Virus record (IMG/VR): IMGVR_UViG_3300025127_000052
Span: 1 to 52,999 of that record
Reading direction: 5' to 3' (one strand)
DNA length: 52,999 nt
From: a virus
In this document: in pieces, positions 32,006 to 39,972 of the stretch
Numbering within the stretch: position 1 is the first letter of the stretch
Layout of the letters: each line of letters begins with the position of its first letter
Position numbers and translations under genes: made by a program
Notes under the pieces: generated by a model
What the model was told of the DNA's origin: nothing
The model's database searches: none
What the model saw: only the letters and a program-made list of their open reading frames with translations

Positions 32006-33733
32006 TTAACCAGCGACATCGGATACCATATCTGCGCAGACTACTAGTCCGTACATGTCAGGACGTACCATCTTCTTGGCGTAGCGAGTCATGACTCCCT
32101 TACGAGGTACGAAGTCCTCGGTACCAAAAATGGTAGGTGTGACTTGTAGTGGGACATAAGGAGCGTAGACATATCCACTTTCGAGGAAGCTAGCACCCTT
32201 GCGACCTACTAGTAGCAAGTTACGTGGGAAGTAAGGATCGACGTGAATGTCCATCTTACGACTAATGGAACCTACATTCATGACGCCCCAAGAGCCATCC
32301 TTGTCGTCTACAGCGACGGAAGCACGGAAACCGGAGGTGAATTCAAGAATGTTAGCTACTTCTGGGGAGCAAACTAGGAAGTTAGCACCACCACGTAGTG
32401 TCTTACGGTGAATACGAGCACTTACTTCGTTGACAGTTTCAAGAAGTGTTTCATACCATTCGGAGACAGTACCTGTGAAGTCAGGGTAGTTTACACCAGC
32501 AACAGGAGCACCTGTTTCACGGTTGAGGAACTTACCTGGGCTACGTGACCAGTAAAGCTTACCAGCAGTAGCACCCTTAACAAGGTCTTCAAGGATCTCT
32601 TGATCGATTTCAAGAGCAACCTGCTCGGACAAGATGCTTGTCAACTCAACTTCAGCGTCGAGGTTGTGATAAGCATTCAAATCTTGAGCTAGTTCTGGTG
32701 ACCACTTAGCTTTGAGCTTCTTGGTCAACGCTGTAACAGCCACGGAATCGACCTTGATGTCAATTTCTGGGATAGCTGCGTTGTTCTCAAGACCCCAAGG
32801 GGTAGCACCTACGACAGAGCCGATAGAACTGCCCTGATTGAAGACGTCCACGATTGGGAATGTGAGACCAGTTGTAACTTCTACAGAAGCACTCAACTGA
32901 TCAGGGGTTGCTGTGGAAGCAAAGACCATGTTAAGTGTTGTTTCGCTAGAACCAGAGAAGTCGGTCAAGCGACGTACTTGGAAACCATCTTTGACCAAAC
33001 CACCAGCAGCAGTACCACTGAGGACAGTCATAGCAACTAGATCGTCCATGTTTTGGTTTGTTTGTTTCTCCAGGGTACCAACAAGATATGTTGTTGTACC
33101 AGAGATGAAAGATGGATCAGCACGCAAAATGGTGAACAAAGATCCGCCTGGGCGGGTTTGAGTATCACCATATGTACCAGAAGCCTGAATTGTAACTACG
33201 CCACCAGCAACTGTTACTGATGCTGTTGGACTAGCGTAACCGTTGTTCAAGGTGTAAGCTGAAAGCTGACCATTGTTGTCAGCCAAATCAATACCACCTG
33301 TGATTTGAGCACCGACTTTGCCACCACCGTAAAGTGAGGTACCAAGACGCTGAGCAAGACGGTCACCGTTGGCGTTGGCGCCGTTGTTACCGTTTTCAGA
33401 ACCAAAGGTGAAATCTAGGAAGAAGATTAGACCGCTTGGTAGGGACATTGGTTGAACGGATACAAGATCCTGAGCCAATAGTTGACCGAATACACGGCGA
33501 ACGATTGGGAAAGCAACTGCGGAGAAGCCTTCGACATCTCCACCAGACATTGTGCTGGTTTCTTTTAGAAGCTGAGCAGCTTGGTTTTCTAGAAGACGAG
33601 CCATGTTAGAACGACCGTTGTCGTCAAGACCCTCTAGAAGACCTGTACGCTCCCACTTCTCTAGTAGAGCTTCACCTTCATTGGCAAGAGAGCGTGCTCT
33701 AATACCTTCGGTGAGTTGGTTAAGTACAGACAT
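32006..33733 (-). CDS. major capsid protein, T4 gp23-like, first tandem copy
   Basis: 575 residues. The N-terminal segment (ALLEKWERTGLLEGLDDNGR, RLLENQAAQLLKE) precedes SAVAFPIVRRVFGQLLAQDL and SVQPMSLPSGLIFFLDF, the same order as T4 gp23. The C-terminal region with EFTSGFRASVAVDD, KMDIHVDPYFPRNLLLVGRK and APYVPLQVTP completes the shell domain. It immediately follows the scaffold gene (AAAGGAG, gap 18 bp) and is probably the main hexamer protein. Residues about 111-318 vary from the second copy. Codon sequence of the shared ends is nearly identical between copies, with over 120 identical bases at the 3' end. Confidence 0.92.
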   Translation of the reverse strand: MSVLNQLTEGIRARSLANEGEALLEKWERTGLLEGLDDNGRSNMARLLENQAAQLLKETSTMSGGDVEGFSAVAFPIVRRVFGQLLAQDLVSVQPMSLPSGLIFFLDFTFGSENGNNGANANGDRLAQRLGTSLYGGGKVGAQITGGIDLADNNGQLSAYTLNNGYASPTASVTVAGGVVTIQASGTYGDTQTRPGGSLFTILRADPSFISGTTTYLVGTLEKQTNQNMDDLVAMTVLSGTAAGGLVKDGFQVRRLTDFSGSSETTLNMVFASTATPDQLSASVEVTTGLTFPIVDVFNQGSSIGSVVGATPWGLENNAAIPEIDIKVDSVAVTALTKKLKAKWSPELAQDLNAYHNLDAEVELTSILSEQVALEIDQEILEDLVKGATAGKLYWSRSPGKFLNRETGAPVAGVNYPDFTGTVSEWYETLLETVNEVSARIHRKTLRGGANFLVCSPEVANILEFTSGFRASVAVDDKDGSWGVMNVGSISRKMDIHVDPYFPRNLLLVGRKGASFLESGYVYAPYVPLQVTPTIFGTEDFVPRKGVMTRYAKKMVRPDMYGLVVCADMVSDVAG

Positions 33734-33763
33734 TTTTTATTCTCCTTTGAATTATTTGTCTTT
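33725..33763 (-). repeat. original copy of the duplicated scaffold-end/capsid-leader segment
   Basis: 39 bases identical to 31894-31932, spanning the scaffold stop codon, the AAAGGAG site and the first codons of the first capsid gene. Confidence 0.85.
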
Positions 33764-34756
33764 GTTGTTAATTGCTGCGAGAGTTGCCCAACGACTATAT
33801 GTTGGACTAGGTTCAGTAGTGCGTTCCTCTTTACGATTCCCACTAAGAATGACTGATGATCTTTTTGATACGACTTCAGACAACGATTGTGGAGCTTCTT
33901 TTGTGATGCCCGCCATTGTCTTTTGAAGGGTTTCATAAACCATCTTCGCTTCTTCTACCGAACGTGCTCCAGAAACTAACTCAGCAATTTTAGCTTTTTG
34001 CTGCTCATTCAAGGAGGAATCTCCAAGAACACGGTTCGCATATAATAACCTTGCGTTTTGCAAGTTTACTTCTTGTAATTTATTTTTCACTCGCTCAAGG
34101 AGAGCCTTGAGACTTTCATTTTCTTTTCTAAGTGCCTCTTCTTGAGGTGCGTTATTCTTAAGGTCAGCACGCTCAAGATCTTTAGCGTCCTCTTCATCCA
34201 TGCCGTCAGTCTCTACAGCCTCAACTGCTTCGTCTTGTTCGACCTGATCCTGTGTAAGGCGCTCCTCAGCACGATCTAATTCTACCTGAGGTACATCTAC
34301 GACGAGTAATTCTTTAAACATTTCGACAAGTTCACTCTCGTCGAGATTAATTTCGTCATCAGCATCGGAACGATTAAAAGCACCGTCTTCGAGGGGTAGT
34401 CCAATCTCATCAGCAATTTCTTCACGATCAAGTTCAGCGGTTGGTTCTTCTTCTTCGTCCGCATCAGCAGCAGCAAGAATATCGTCAAGGTCAACGACAA
34501 CGATCTCTTCTTCGTTATCACCCAAATGTGCCATTGGTACTTGCTCCATGGCAGTGCTGTCTACTTCCGCTTCTTCGGCAGCACCAGGACCAGCATCCAT
34601 GCCAAGATCCAACTCGTCGTCTTGTTCAAGAAGCTTGCTTACAGCATTCTTAACTTCAGTATTGTACTTTTCTACGATGGCGGCTTCGGCACTCTTTACA
34701 GCGGCCTCTCGAAGAGCCTTTGCGTCAACAATTGCTTGTTCTAACATATTAGACAT
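33752..34756 (-). CDS. prohead scaffolding protein, T4 gp22-like
   Basis: 334 residues, strongly acidic in the middle (DEEEEPTAELDREEIADEIG) with coiled-coil segments (RKENESLKALLERVKNKLQE) and a C-terminal RWATLA motif common to phage scaffold/core proteins. It lies directly before the capsid gene, as gp22 does. Its coiled coils should form the prohead core and be degraded by the protease; sites of the LxE type such as SKLLE are present. AAAGGGG precedes the ATG, with the late motif 34 bp upstream. Confidence 0.8.
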   Translation of the reverse strand: MSNMLEQAIVDAKALREAAVKSAEAAIVEKYNTEVKNAVSKLLEQDDELDLGMDAGPGAAEEAEVDSTAMEQVPMAHLGDNEEEIVVVDLDDILAAADADEEEEPTAELDREEIADEIGLPLEDGAFNRSDADDEINLDESELVEMFKELLVVDVPQVELDRAEERLTQDQVEQDEAVEAVETDGMDEEDAKDLERADLKNNAPQEEALRKENESLKALLERVKNKLQEVNLQNARLLYANRVLGDSSLNEQQKAKIAELVSGARSVEEAKMVYETLQKTMAGITKEAPQSLSEVVSKRSSVILSGNRKEERTTEPSPTYSRWATLAAINNKDK

Positions 34757-34790
34757 AAATAATCCCCTTTAGTTGATGATATTACATCAA

Positions 34791-34800
34791 AATAAATAGT
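34791..34800 (-). promoter_or_regulatory. late-gene motif ACTATTTATT (site 5)
   Basis: Exact motif on the minus strand in the 105-bp gap between the fibre-like gene and the scaffold gene, 34 bp before the scaffold start. It would drive scaffold and capsid expression. A TTTACA lies 11 bases upstream. Confidence 0.5.
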
Positions 34801-34861
34801 AGATTAAAAATGTAAACGACTAGATTTGTTTAATCCTGGACAAGATTAGACCCCAGATGGA

Positions 34862-37315
34862 TTAGAATAGTCGCCCAGTGTTGTTAATATTAAAATTAAA
34901 GTTTCCAACTGGAAGCCACTTGGTCCCTCCCCACACTAAAGTACACCCTGCTCGGCTGAAGAGTGGTCCCGAACCTGGGATTGATGCTGAAAGACTAATC
35001 GACCCAACAGGCGAGGTTGGGGGCGCATCAATATTAGCGCCGGCGATATTAATTGCTGTAGAAGTAGCGCCGCCTGTTGATCCTGATATAATCATGCCTC
35101 TAATTTTCTTTTCTTGCCCTACAAATGTTCCATCAGCAATAGTCATGCTGAGACTATTATTTACAGCAAGTGAAGATGACGCATCTATGATTGTCAATCC
35201 TGTAGCGGCTGATATCGCACCATTGGCAGTAAGAGTCTCTATGGAACGGTTACCAAAGGCACCAGAAAGCGCAACGCTACCACTGATTGATAACGTCTCT
35301 TGAGGTGCGGCTGTCCCAATACCTACTCGTCCTGAGCCTGTGACAAACAAAGTGGGCTGTGAGTTAGGCTGATCAGCGTGGTCAACTCTAAGCAGGACTG
35401 GTCCGCCGACATCACTGCCGCCAGTGGAAGACGATATGTGAAGAACCGCCTTGGCGGTGTCCATGTGTGCTGAGTTGTTCGTTCCCATGTTAACCGAGTC
35501 GCCCGAAGCCCGAACAGTCATCGCTTGGTGTCCGTAGGTGTTATTATCAAAATGGAATCTATTATCATTGTGATGGTAATAGAAGTGAGCACGTCTTGCG
35601 TCATCGGCGTCACCCCAAACTAGAAACCCAGACTTGTCGGTGGGAGTCATAAACTGGACACCAACATGATTGTTGTTTTCTAACATTAGCAAAGTATTAT
35701 TAACAGGATTTTGCCCTTGGTCTGCGCCACTCTCGCCCAGAATGTGAAGTCTATTAGTTTCGTCACTGTCTTCTCGTGGAGAATCAGTACCAATACCAAC
35801 TAAGCCGCTGCCTGTAATATACAAAATGGGCTTTGATCCGGCCTGATCGTGCTGATCAACTCGGAATAGAGGGGTTGTTGTTGGTACACCACCTGAGACA
35901 TGTAACATGGCAGTTGGCGCATCTGTGCCAACACCAACTCGCTGGTTCTCTAGTGCCGTCAGGATACTGCCGCTATTACTTGTTACATTCATAACAGTTG
36001 AATTATCAGATGAGGAGACGTGTAATTGGGCAGTAGTAGAGGTTGCGTTACCGATAATACATTTTTGATTATCTGACCCGCCAGTATTTCTACTATCAGC
36101 TATGAACACTGTGGACGTTTGCTTTCCGCCACGAATATAAGTGTGCTCGGCGCTACTGAAATAGAAATGACTAGTGCCGTTGCTTCCCCTAAATTTGACT
36201 TCATTGAAACCAGCACCATTATCAGGGTGAACATCCAAAACAGCGCTAGGAGTTGCTGTCCCGATACCAATTCGTCCTGAACCGGTGACTACTAATATAG
36301 GATTATCAGCATGATCTGGGTGATCAACTCTAAAAAGATCTCCCGTGTCAGAAGATGACACGTGGAGATTGGCTAAGACAGAATCTGTCCCAATACCGAC
36401 TCGTCCTGAGCCTGTTACAAACAAAGTTGGCTTATCACCGGGTTGATCACCGTGGTCAACTCTAAGCAAGACTGGTCCGCCGACATCAGTGCCGCCAGTG
36501 GAAGACGATATGTGAAGGGATGCCTTGTTGGTTGTCATATGACCACTAGATGAGCTTCCTATGTTTATACTATCTCCGTTTGAGAGCATGGTCATTATCC
36601 GTTTGCCGCCAAAACTGTCGCCATTGAACTCGTACCTACTATTAGCAGAAGACCAATAAAAAACGGCTTTTCTAGCGTTGCCTGGGATTCCCCAAGTAAT
36701 CTGACCTGATCGTCCGTTTGGGACCATAAACTGGAGGCCAGCGTGATTGTCGTTTTCAAGCACTAACTGAGTATTTACTACAGGGGCTTGGTTCTGTTCG
36801 GCACCATTGTTGCCCACAATATGAAGACGGTTTGTATCGTCACCTTCTCCTGGATTGGTAGGCGATGGGTTATCAGTACCTATACCGATTATGCCGCTGC
36901 TGGATACAAAGAGGATTGGTTCTGGTCCGGACTGATTGGCATGGTCTATTCGGAAAAGAGCACCGTTTGCTGAAGAAGATATCTCAAGGGCGGCAGTCTT
37001 CATAGAAACAGAAGCTGTCACCTGTGGAGACGTTAATGATGTCCCGTCAAAAGTAAGACTAGCCTCGCCATTAATAGTGTTAGAGTTGACAGAGGTTAAT
37101 ACTCTGTCGTTGCCAGCGTTGGTATAACTGGAGACTGCTCCGCCTCCTCCTCCACCGCCGCCAGTAATTGAGGCACCATTAAGAGTCAGGGAACCAGTAA
37201 TATCAACAGAGCCAGTAAACTCGTGCGTATCTGTTAATAGTGTTCCTGTTTCTGTACTGCCAGGAACATTGTTTGGTGAGGGTGTGAAGCCTCCTCCGCC
37301 GCTACCGAATCCCAT
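34862..37315 (-). CDS. large repetitive fibre/decoration-like virion protein
   Basis: 817 residues, Gly/Ser/Asn-rich. The unit L-F-R-V-D-H-x-D-Q ... P-x-L-F-V-T-G-S-G-R-V-G-I-G-T occurs about five times (near 120-147, 285-310, 327-352, 483-510, 643-668). A longer module of about 150 residues is present twice (161-310 and 520-668), each starting TNRLHI and containing LLRVDH and DVGGPV. The N-terminus has polyglycine runs. Such triple-beta repeats are typical of trimeric tail fibres or head fibres. Its place in the head cluster, rather than with tail genes, suggests a head-attached fibre or decoration protein. No chaperone domain is seen at the C-terminus. Confidence 0.65.
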   Translation of the reverse strand: MGFGSGGGGFTPSPNNVPGSTETGTLLTDTHEFTGSVDITGSLTLNGASITGGGGGGGGAVSSYTNAGNDRVLTSVNSNTINGEASLTFDGTSLTSPQVTASVSMKTAALEISSSANGALFRIDHANQSGPEPILFVSSSGIIGIGTDNPSPTNPGEGDDTNRLHIVGNNGAEQNQAPVVNTQLVLENDNHAGLQFMVPNGRSGQITWGIPGNARKAVFYWSSANSRYEFNGDSFGGKRIMTMLSNGDSINIGSSSSGHMTTNKASLHISSSTGGTDVGGPVLLRVDHGDQPGDKPTLFVTGSGRVGIGTDSVLANLHVSSSDTGDLFRVDHPDHADNPILVVTGSGRIGIGTATPSAVLDVHPDNGAGFNEVKFRGSNGTSHFYFSSAEHTYIRGGKQTSTVFIADSRNTGGSDNQKCIIGNATSTTAQLHVSSSDNSTVMNVTSNSGSILTALENQRVGVGTDAPTAMLHVSGGVPTTTPLFRVDQHDQAGSKPILYITGSGLVGIGTDSPREDSDETNRLHILGESGADQGQNPVNNTLLMLENNNHVGVQFMTPTDKSGFLVWGDADDARRAHFYYHHNDNRFHFDNNTYGHQAMTVRASGDSVNMGTNNSAHMDTAKAVLHISSSTGGSDVGGPVLLRVDHADQPNSQPTLFVTGSGRVGIGTAAPQETLSISGSVALSGAFGNRSIETLTANGAISAATGLTIIDASSSLAVNNSLSMTIADGTFVGQEKKIRGMIISGSTGGATSTAINIAGANIDAPPTSPVGSISLSASIPGSGPLFSRAGCTLVWGGTKWLPVGNFNFNINNTGRLF

Positions 37316-37330
37316 TCTTATATCCTCCGA

Positions 37331-37747
37331 TTATTCGTCGATGCCAGAACCAGTTAGTGGAACCATTTGATTAGGTCCAATTCCTGTTAGCTCTGCAAAC
37401 ATTTCAAATGTAGCATCACTACCAGGAGCAGAGATATAAACTTTCTTACACTTAATGTTCATTGTCAAAGAGGCGTTCTGATCCCCAAGAGTGATATAGT
37501 GTATTCCTGCGATTGTTCTGCCGGAGTCCTTGGATTGGAAATGTACACGAATATCGTCGTTAGCAGCGTCCTTATTAATAATTGTAATAGACCGTGTAAC
37601 TGCTGGGAAGCCGATCTCGACCTCTTGTCCACCTGTAATTGTACTGCCTGTCATAAAAGGAATACCGGCAACTTGGTACGAACCAACACTGCCTAGTCCG
37701 GCAAATTGTCTTGTATAATATTGTGTTTGGTCAGGTGATATAGCCAT
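37331..37747 (-). CDS. conserved virion protein, possible capsid decoration
   Basis: 138 residues starting MAISPDQTQYYTRQFAGLGS, then VGSYQVAGIPFMTGSTITGG and FPAVTRSITIINKD. This beta-rich pattern is common in marine phages near head genes, with no known function. It contains a Gly/Ser/Thr-rich C-terminus. GAGGAG lies ten bases before the ATG. The neighbouring fibre-like gene and bS21 gene put it in the head operon. A minor capsid or fibre-base role is plausible. Confidence 0.65.
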   Translation of the reverse strand: MAISPDQTQYYTRQFAGLGSVGSYQVAGIPFMTGSTITGGQEVEIGFPAVTRSITIINKDAANDDIRVHFQSKDSGRTIAGIHYITLGDQNASLTMNIKCKKVYISAPGSDATFEMFAELTGIGPNQMVPLTGSGIDE

Positions 37748-37750
37748 GTG

Positions 37751-38023
37751 TTATGATCTCCTCTTTTTGTATCTGTCCCTAGGCTTAAGTAGTTCTGTTC
37801 TACGTCTATTGACTTTATTGATCAATCTTTGTCTTTCTTCTTTTTGTTCCCTGCGTTTCTCGCTGTCGGGCTTAAAGTAACGCCTGTTACGCACTTCTTC
37901 AATAATGCCTTCCGTCTTTACCATTTTACGGAAGCGTCGAATCATACGTTCAACATCTCCATTGTTGTCTTCAGAGTGAACAACAACACAAGGCTCGATA
38001 AGCTTATTCTTTCTTTTTCTCAT
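37751..38023 (-). CDS. rpsU: ribosomal protein bS21 homologue
   Basis: 90 residues. DVERMIRRFRKMVKTEGIIE and EVRNRRYFKPDSEKRREQKE align with the bS21 core (FdxALRRFKR...EvRrRefYEKPs..RkrkK), and both ends are lysine/arginine-rich, as in bS21. The protein binds the 30S platform near the 16S rRNA 3' end, so a phage version could replace the host protein and change translation initiation. Phage-encoded bS21 is known from pelagiphages and large phages. AGGA precedes the ATG. It sits inside the head operon, so it would be made late. Confidence 0.85.
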   Translation of the reverse strand: MRKRKNKLIEPCVVVHSEDNNGDVERMIRRFRKMVKTEGIIEEVRNRRYFKPDSEKRREQKEERQRLINKVNRRRTELLKPRDRYKKRRS

Positions 38024-38029
38024 TGAATC

Positions 38030-38428
38030 CTACTTTCTAGTCGCAGAAGCGACGGTTGACCAGCTTCCAAAGCCGGGAATATTAGATATGTCTACACCTG
38101 GGTCATGGGGAGAAACTCCAGAAAGAGCGCCTTTGCTGTTACTTTCTTGAATGGGTTTGGTGCCCTCAAACAATTCTGGGTTGGCAAAGTTCTTTTTTAA
38201 TCCTTCGTAAGAATTAGAACCCATGGCGTCTAGAACCTTCTTTTTAGTTTCAGCGAGGTGTGCTGACTTAGAAGGCTGCTGTGTTGTAACCACCTGACGA
38301 GTTTCTTGTATCACGGGCGCACCTAATCCCTGGACAACCTCCGATACGATGCCAGACAGCATACCCTCTTCGAGGATAACCTCCCTCACGCACTCTTTGA
38401 TGATTTTTTTAAGATCTGATTTTTTCAT
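38030..38428 (-). CDS. probable internal head (core) protein with capsid-targeting N-terminus
   Basis: 132 residues. The N-terminus MKKSDLKKIIKECVREVILE followed by EGML is a basic amphipathic helix ending in ILEEG. That fits prohead-protease cleavage (L-x-E before G) and the capsid-targeting peptides of T4-like internal proteins. The rest is low-complexity, rich in Gly, Ser and Gln (VTTQQPSKSAHLAET). Directly next to the protease gene, it is likely packaged in the head and trimmed. Function after ejection is unknown. Confidence 0.6.
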   Translation of the reverse strand: MKKSDLKKIIKECVREVILEEGMLSGIVSEVVQGLGAPVIQETRQVVTTQQPSKSAHLAETKKKVLDAMGSNSYEGLKKNFANPELFEGTKPIQESNSKGALSGVSPHDPGVDISNIPGFGSWSTVASATRK

Positions 38429-38444
38429 TATAACCTCTTTGTTC

Positions 38445-39041
38445 CTATTCGTCGCCTAAAATATCGTTTAGGGCACGATTAATACGATCTGCTTTAGTTA
38501 GGTGGGTCTTTACTTGGCTTTCGGCTACAAGGAAAGCTCCTGTAGTGCTGGGTTCTGATACGAGGTCAAAACACAAAAGCTGAAAGTCATCCTCCACCAT
38601 AGTGACACCACCTTGTTGGCGGGTGGAGCCAAGACCACGGCTTGAGATACCCAATTGAACGCCACCCTCTACAAGTTGGCGAGCAATCTGTCCGGCTGGC
38701 GTGTTGAGAATCTTCATCTTACCCATAACGTCGTCACCCTTCCACCATACTTCAGTGATAACATGACTAGCATTCTTAAGTTCCACTACAGAACTATCTG
38801 GGTGGTCTAGTTCGCCGATGGCACGACCTTCCCGAACGAGTTTTTCGTAGTTCTTCATCTCTCGCTCAAGTATTGGACGTGGGTAGATACGTCCATTGCC
38901 GTTCTTTTTACCGGCTGCTTGAATCTTGCCAGCAACAATTAGATGTGTACCGTTACGATTACCTTCCTTCTCCTCTTCTGTGAGAAGATCGTCACTGTAA
39001 TCTAGATTCATAAACTCTTGTAAGACATATTTCTTATTCAT
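38445..39041 (-). CDS. prohead core protease, T4 gp21-like
   Basis: 198 residues. AIGELDHPDSSVVELKNASH holds the catalytic His (H80), and VQLGISSRGLGSTRQ holds the Ser (133 or 134), as in the gp21/herpes assemblin-type serine proteases. The region VAGKIQAAGKKNGNGRIYPR is also conserved. It cleaves scaffold and the capsid N-terminus after [LI]-x-E. AAAGGAG precedes the ATG, and a perfect 7-bp hairpin sits three bases upstream of that site. Confidence 0.92.
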   Translation of the reverse strand: MNKKYVLQEFMNLDYSDDLLTEEEKEGNRNGTHLIVAGKIQAAGKKNGNGRIYPRPILEREMKNYEKLVREGRAIGELDHPDSSVVELKNASHVITEVWWKGDDVMGKMKILNTPAGQIARQLVEGGVQLGISSRGLGSTRQQGGVTMVEDDFQLLCFDLVSEPSTTGAFLVAESQVKTHLTKADRINRALNDILGDE

Positions 39042-39056
39042 TTTTATCTCCTTTGA

Positions 39057-39075
39057 GTGCGGGCGCTACCCGCAC
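39057..39075 (-). other. hairpin just upstream of the protease Shine-Dalgarno
   Basis: Perfect stem GTGCGGG/CCCGCAC (39057-39063 with 39069-39075) with a 5-base loop. It has no T-run, so it is unlikely to be a terminator. It ends three bases before AAAGGAG and may protect the mRNA 5' end after cleavage or adjust protease translation. Confidence 0.55.
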
Positions 39076-39082
39076 GGTACTA

Positions 39083-39427
39083 CTACCACGACAGCATCTG
39101 GCTACGGGTCTTAGTCTCCACTTTTGCGTCCACATCCCCTCTAATTCGGTGTTCATGTTGAAAGCCTCCATCTGATATGAGCATACATAACGCATATGAT
39201 GTAGCTGATGAAAGCGATCCTAATAATAAAGCGTTCACCAAACTGACACTAAAAGTAAATAGTTCGGTGTAGGGATTAAGTATCATTAAGAAAACACCAA
39301 CCCAGAAGCCAATACACATCGGACAGCTAAAAAAGTAATGTTTAGGTCTGATGGGGTTAAATATTTTAGCAAACGCCAAGATCTGTGTGAGACCATAACA
39401 ACACAGAATAAAATATACAAACGACAT
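39083..39427 (-). CDS. small membrane protein, DUF1360-like
   Basis: 114 residues with about three transmembrane segments (FVYFILCCYGLTQILAFA, FWVGVFLMILN, then LVNALLLGSLSSATSYALCM), and a charged C-terminal tail. The C-x-x-C-x-G-F-W motif SCPMCIGFWVG is characteristic of a DUF1360-like family common in phages. It starts at TAATG overlapping the upstream stop. Its role in the head operon is unknown. Confidence 0.65.
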   Translation of the reverse strand: MSFVYFILCCYGLTQILAFAKIFNPIRPKHYFFSCPMCIGFWVGVFLMILNPYTELFTFSVSLVNALLLGSLSSATSYALCMLISDGGFQHEHRIRGDVDAKVETKTRSQMLSW

Positions 39428-39972
39428 TAGTAGTAGTAGCCGTATCCCGCAAACGTATAGGTTGGATCACCCTGTAAGGCGGAACCTTCGGGCGTATCTT
39501 GATAGGGAGGTATTTCCCCATATCTTGTAGAATCCTTTGCGTTTGGATCCGTAAATCTATCTTCTATGTGCTGATCATAGTCTTCAGCAAATTGTTCGCT
39601 ATTAGCTGTATTTCTTAAGAATTCACTAATGCGATACAATACAGCCTGTAGTGTATCAACATCACCCTCTGTTGGGTAAGTTGTTTCTACCATGCCGAAG
39701 ACAGGACCACCCCTAGGAGCAGCAGCCGCAGTCACACCGCCCTGAAAAAGATCGTTCATCAATTCCTTTTGGTAGTCATAAACATCTTTCTCGATTTGAG
39801 GCTTTGGCATAGTTACAATCTTGCCTTCTTGTGGGCTAATAACAATATCAAGATACTGATGGTCTGTGATAATCAAATTACCATCTAGAGTTTTCTTGAC
39901 CTGTAATGAGACAGAAGCCTGTATTGGTTTTTTCTCAGGCGCACTGTCACCTATCTTAATCGTTATTGGCAT
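39427..39972 (-). CDS. conserved head-region protein
   Basis: 181 residues. The first 60 residues are a beta-rich stretch (IQASVSLQVKKTLDGNLIIT, DHQYLDIVISPQ), followed by a helical segment (VDTLQAVLYRISEFLRNTA) and a Tyr/Pro-rich C-terminus ending AGYGYYY. It overlaps the gene before it by 17 bp. By position between portal and protease it may be a head or core protein, in the place of T4 gp67/gp68. No motif gives a function. Confidence 0.6.
   Translation of the reverse strand: MPITIKIGDSAPEKKPIQASVSLQVKKTLDGNLIITDHQYLDIVISPQEGKIVTMPKPQIEKDVYDYQKELMNDLFQGGVTAAAAPRGGPVFGMVETTYPTEGDVDTLQAVLYRISEFLRNTANSEQFAEDYDQHIEDRFTDPNAKDSTRYGEIPPYQDTPEGSALQGDPTYTFAGYGYYY

Noticed and set aside
34878-35303. 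Plus-strand frame of 141 residues opposite the fibre-like gene
   Set aside because: Shadow of a glycine/serine-rich repeat region; no ribosome site, no family, and the minus strand is clearly coding.
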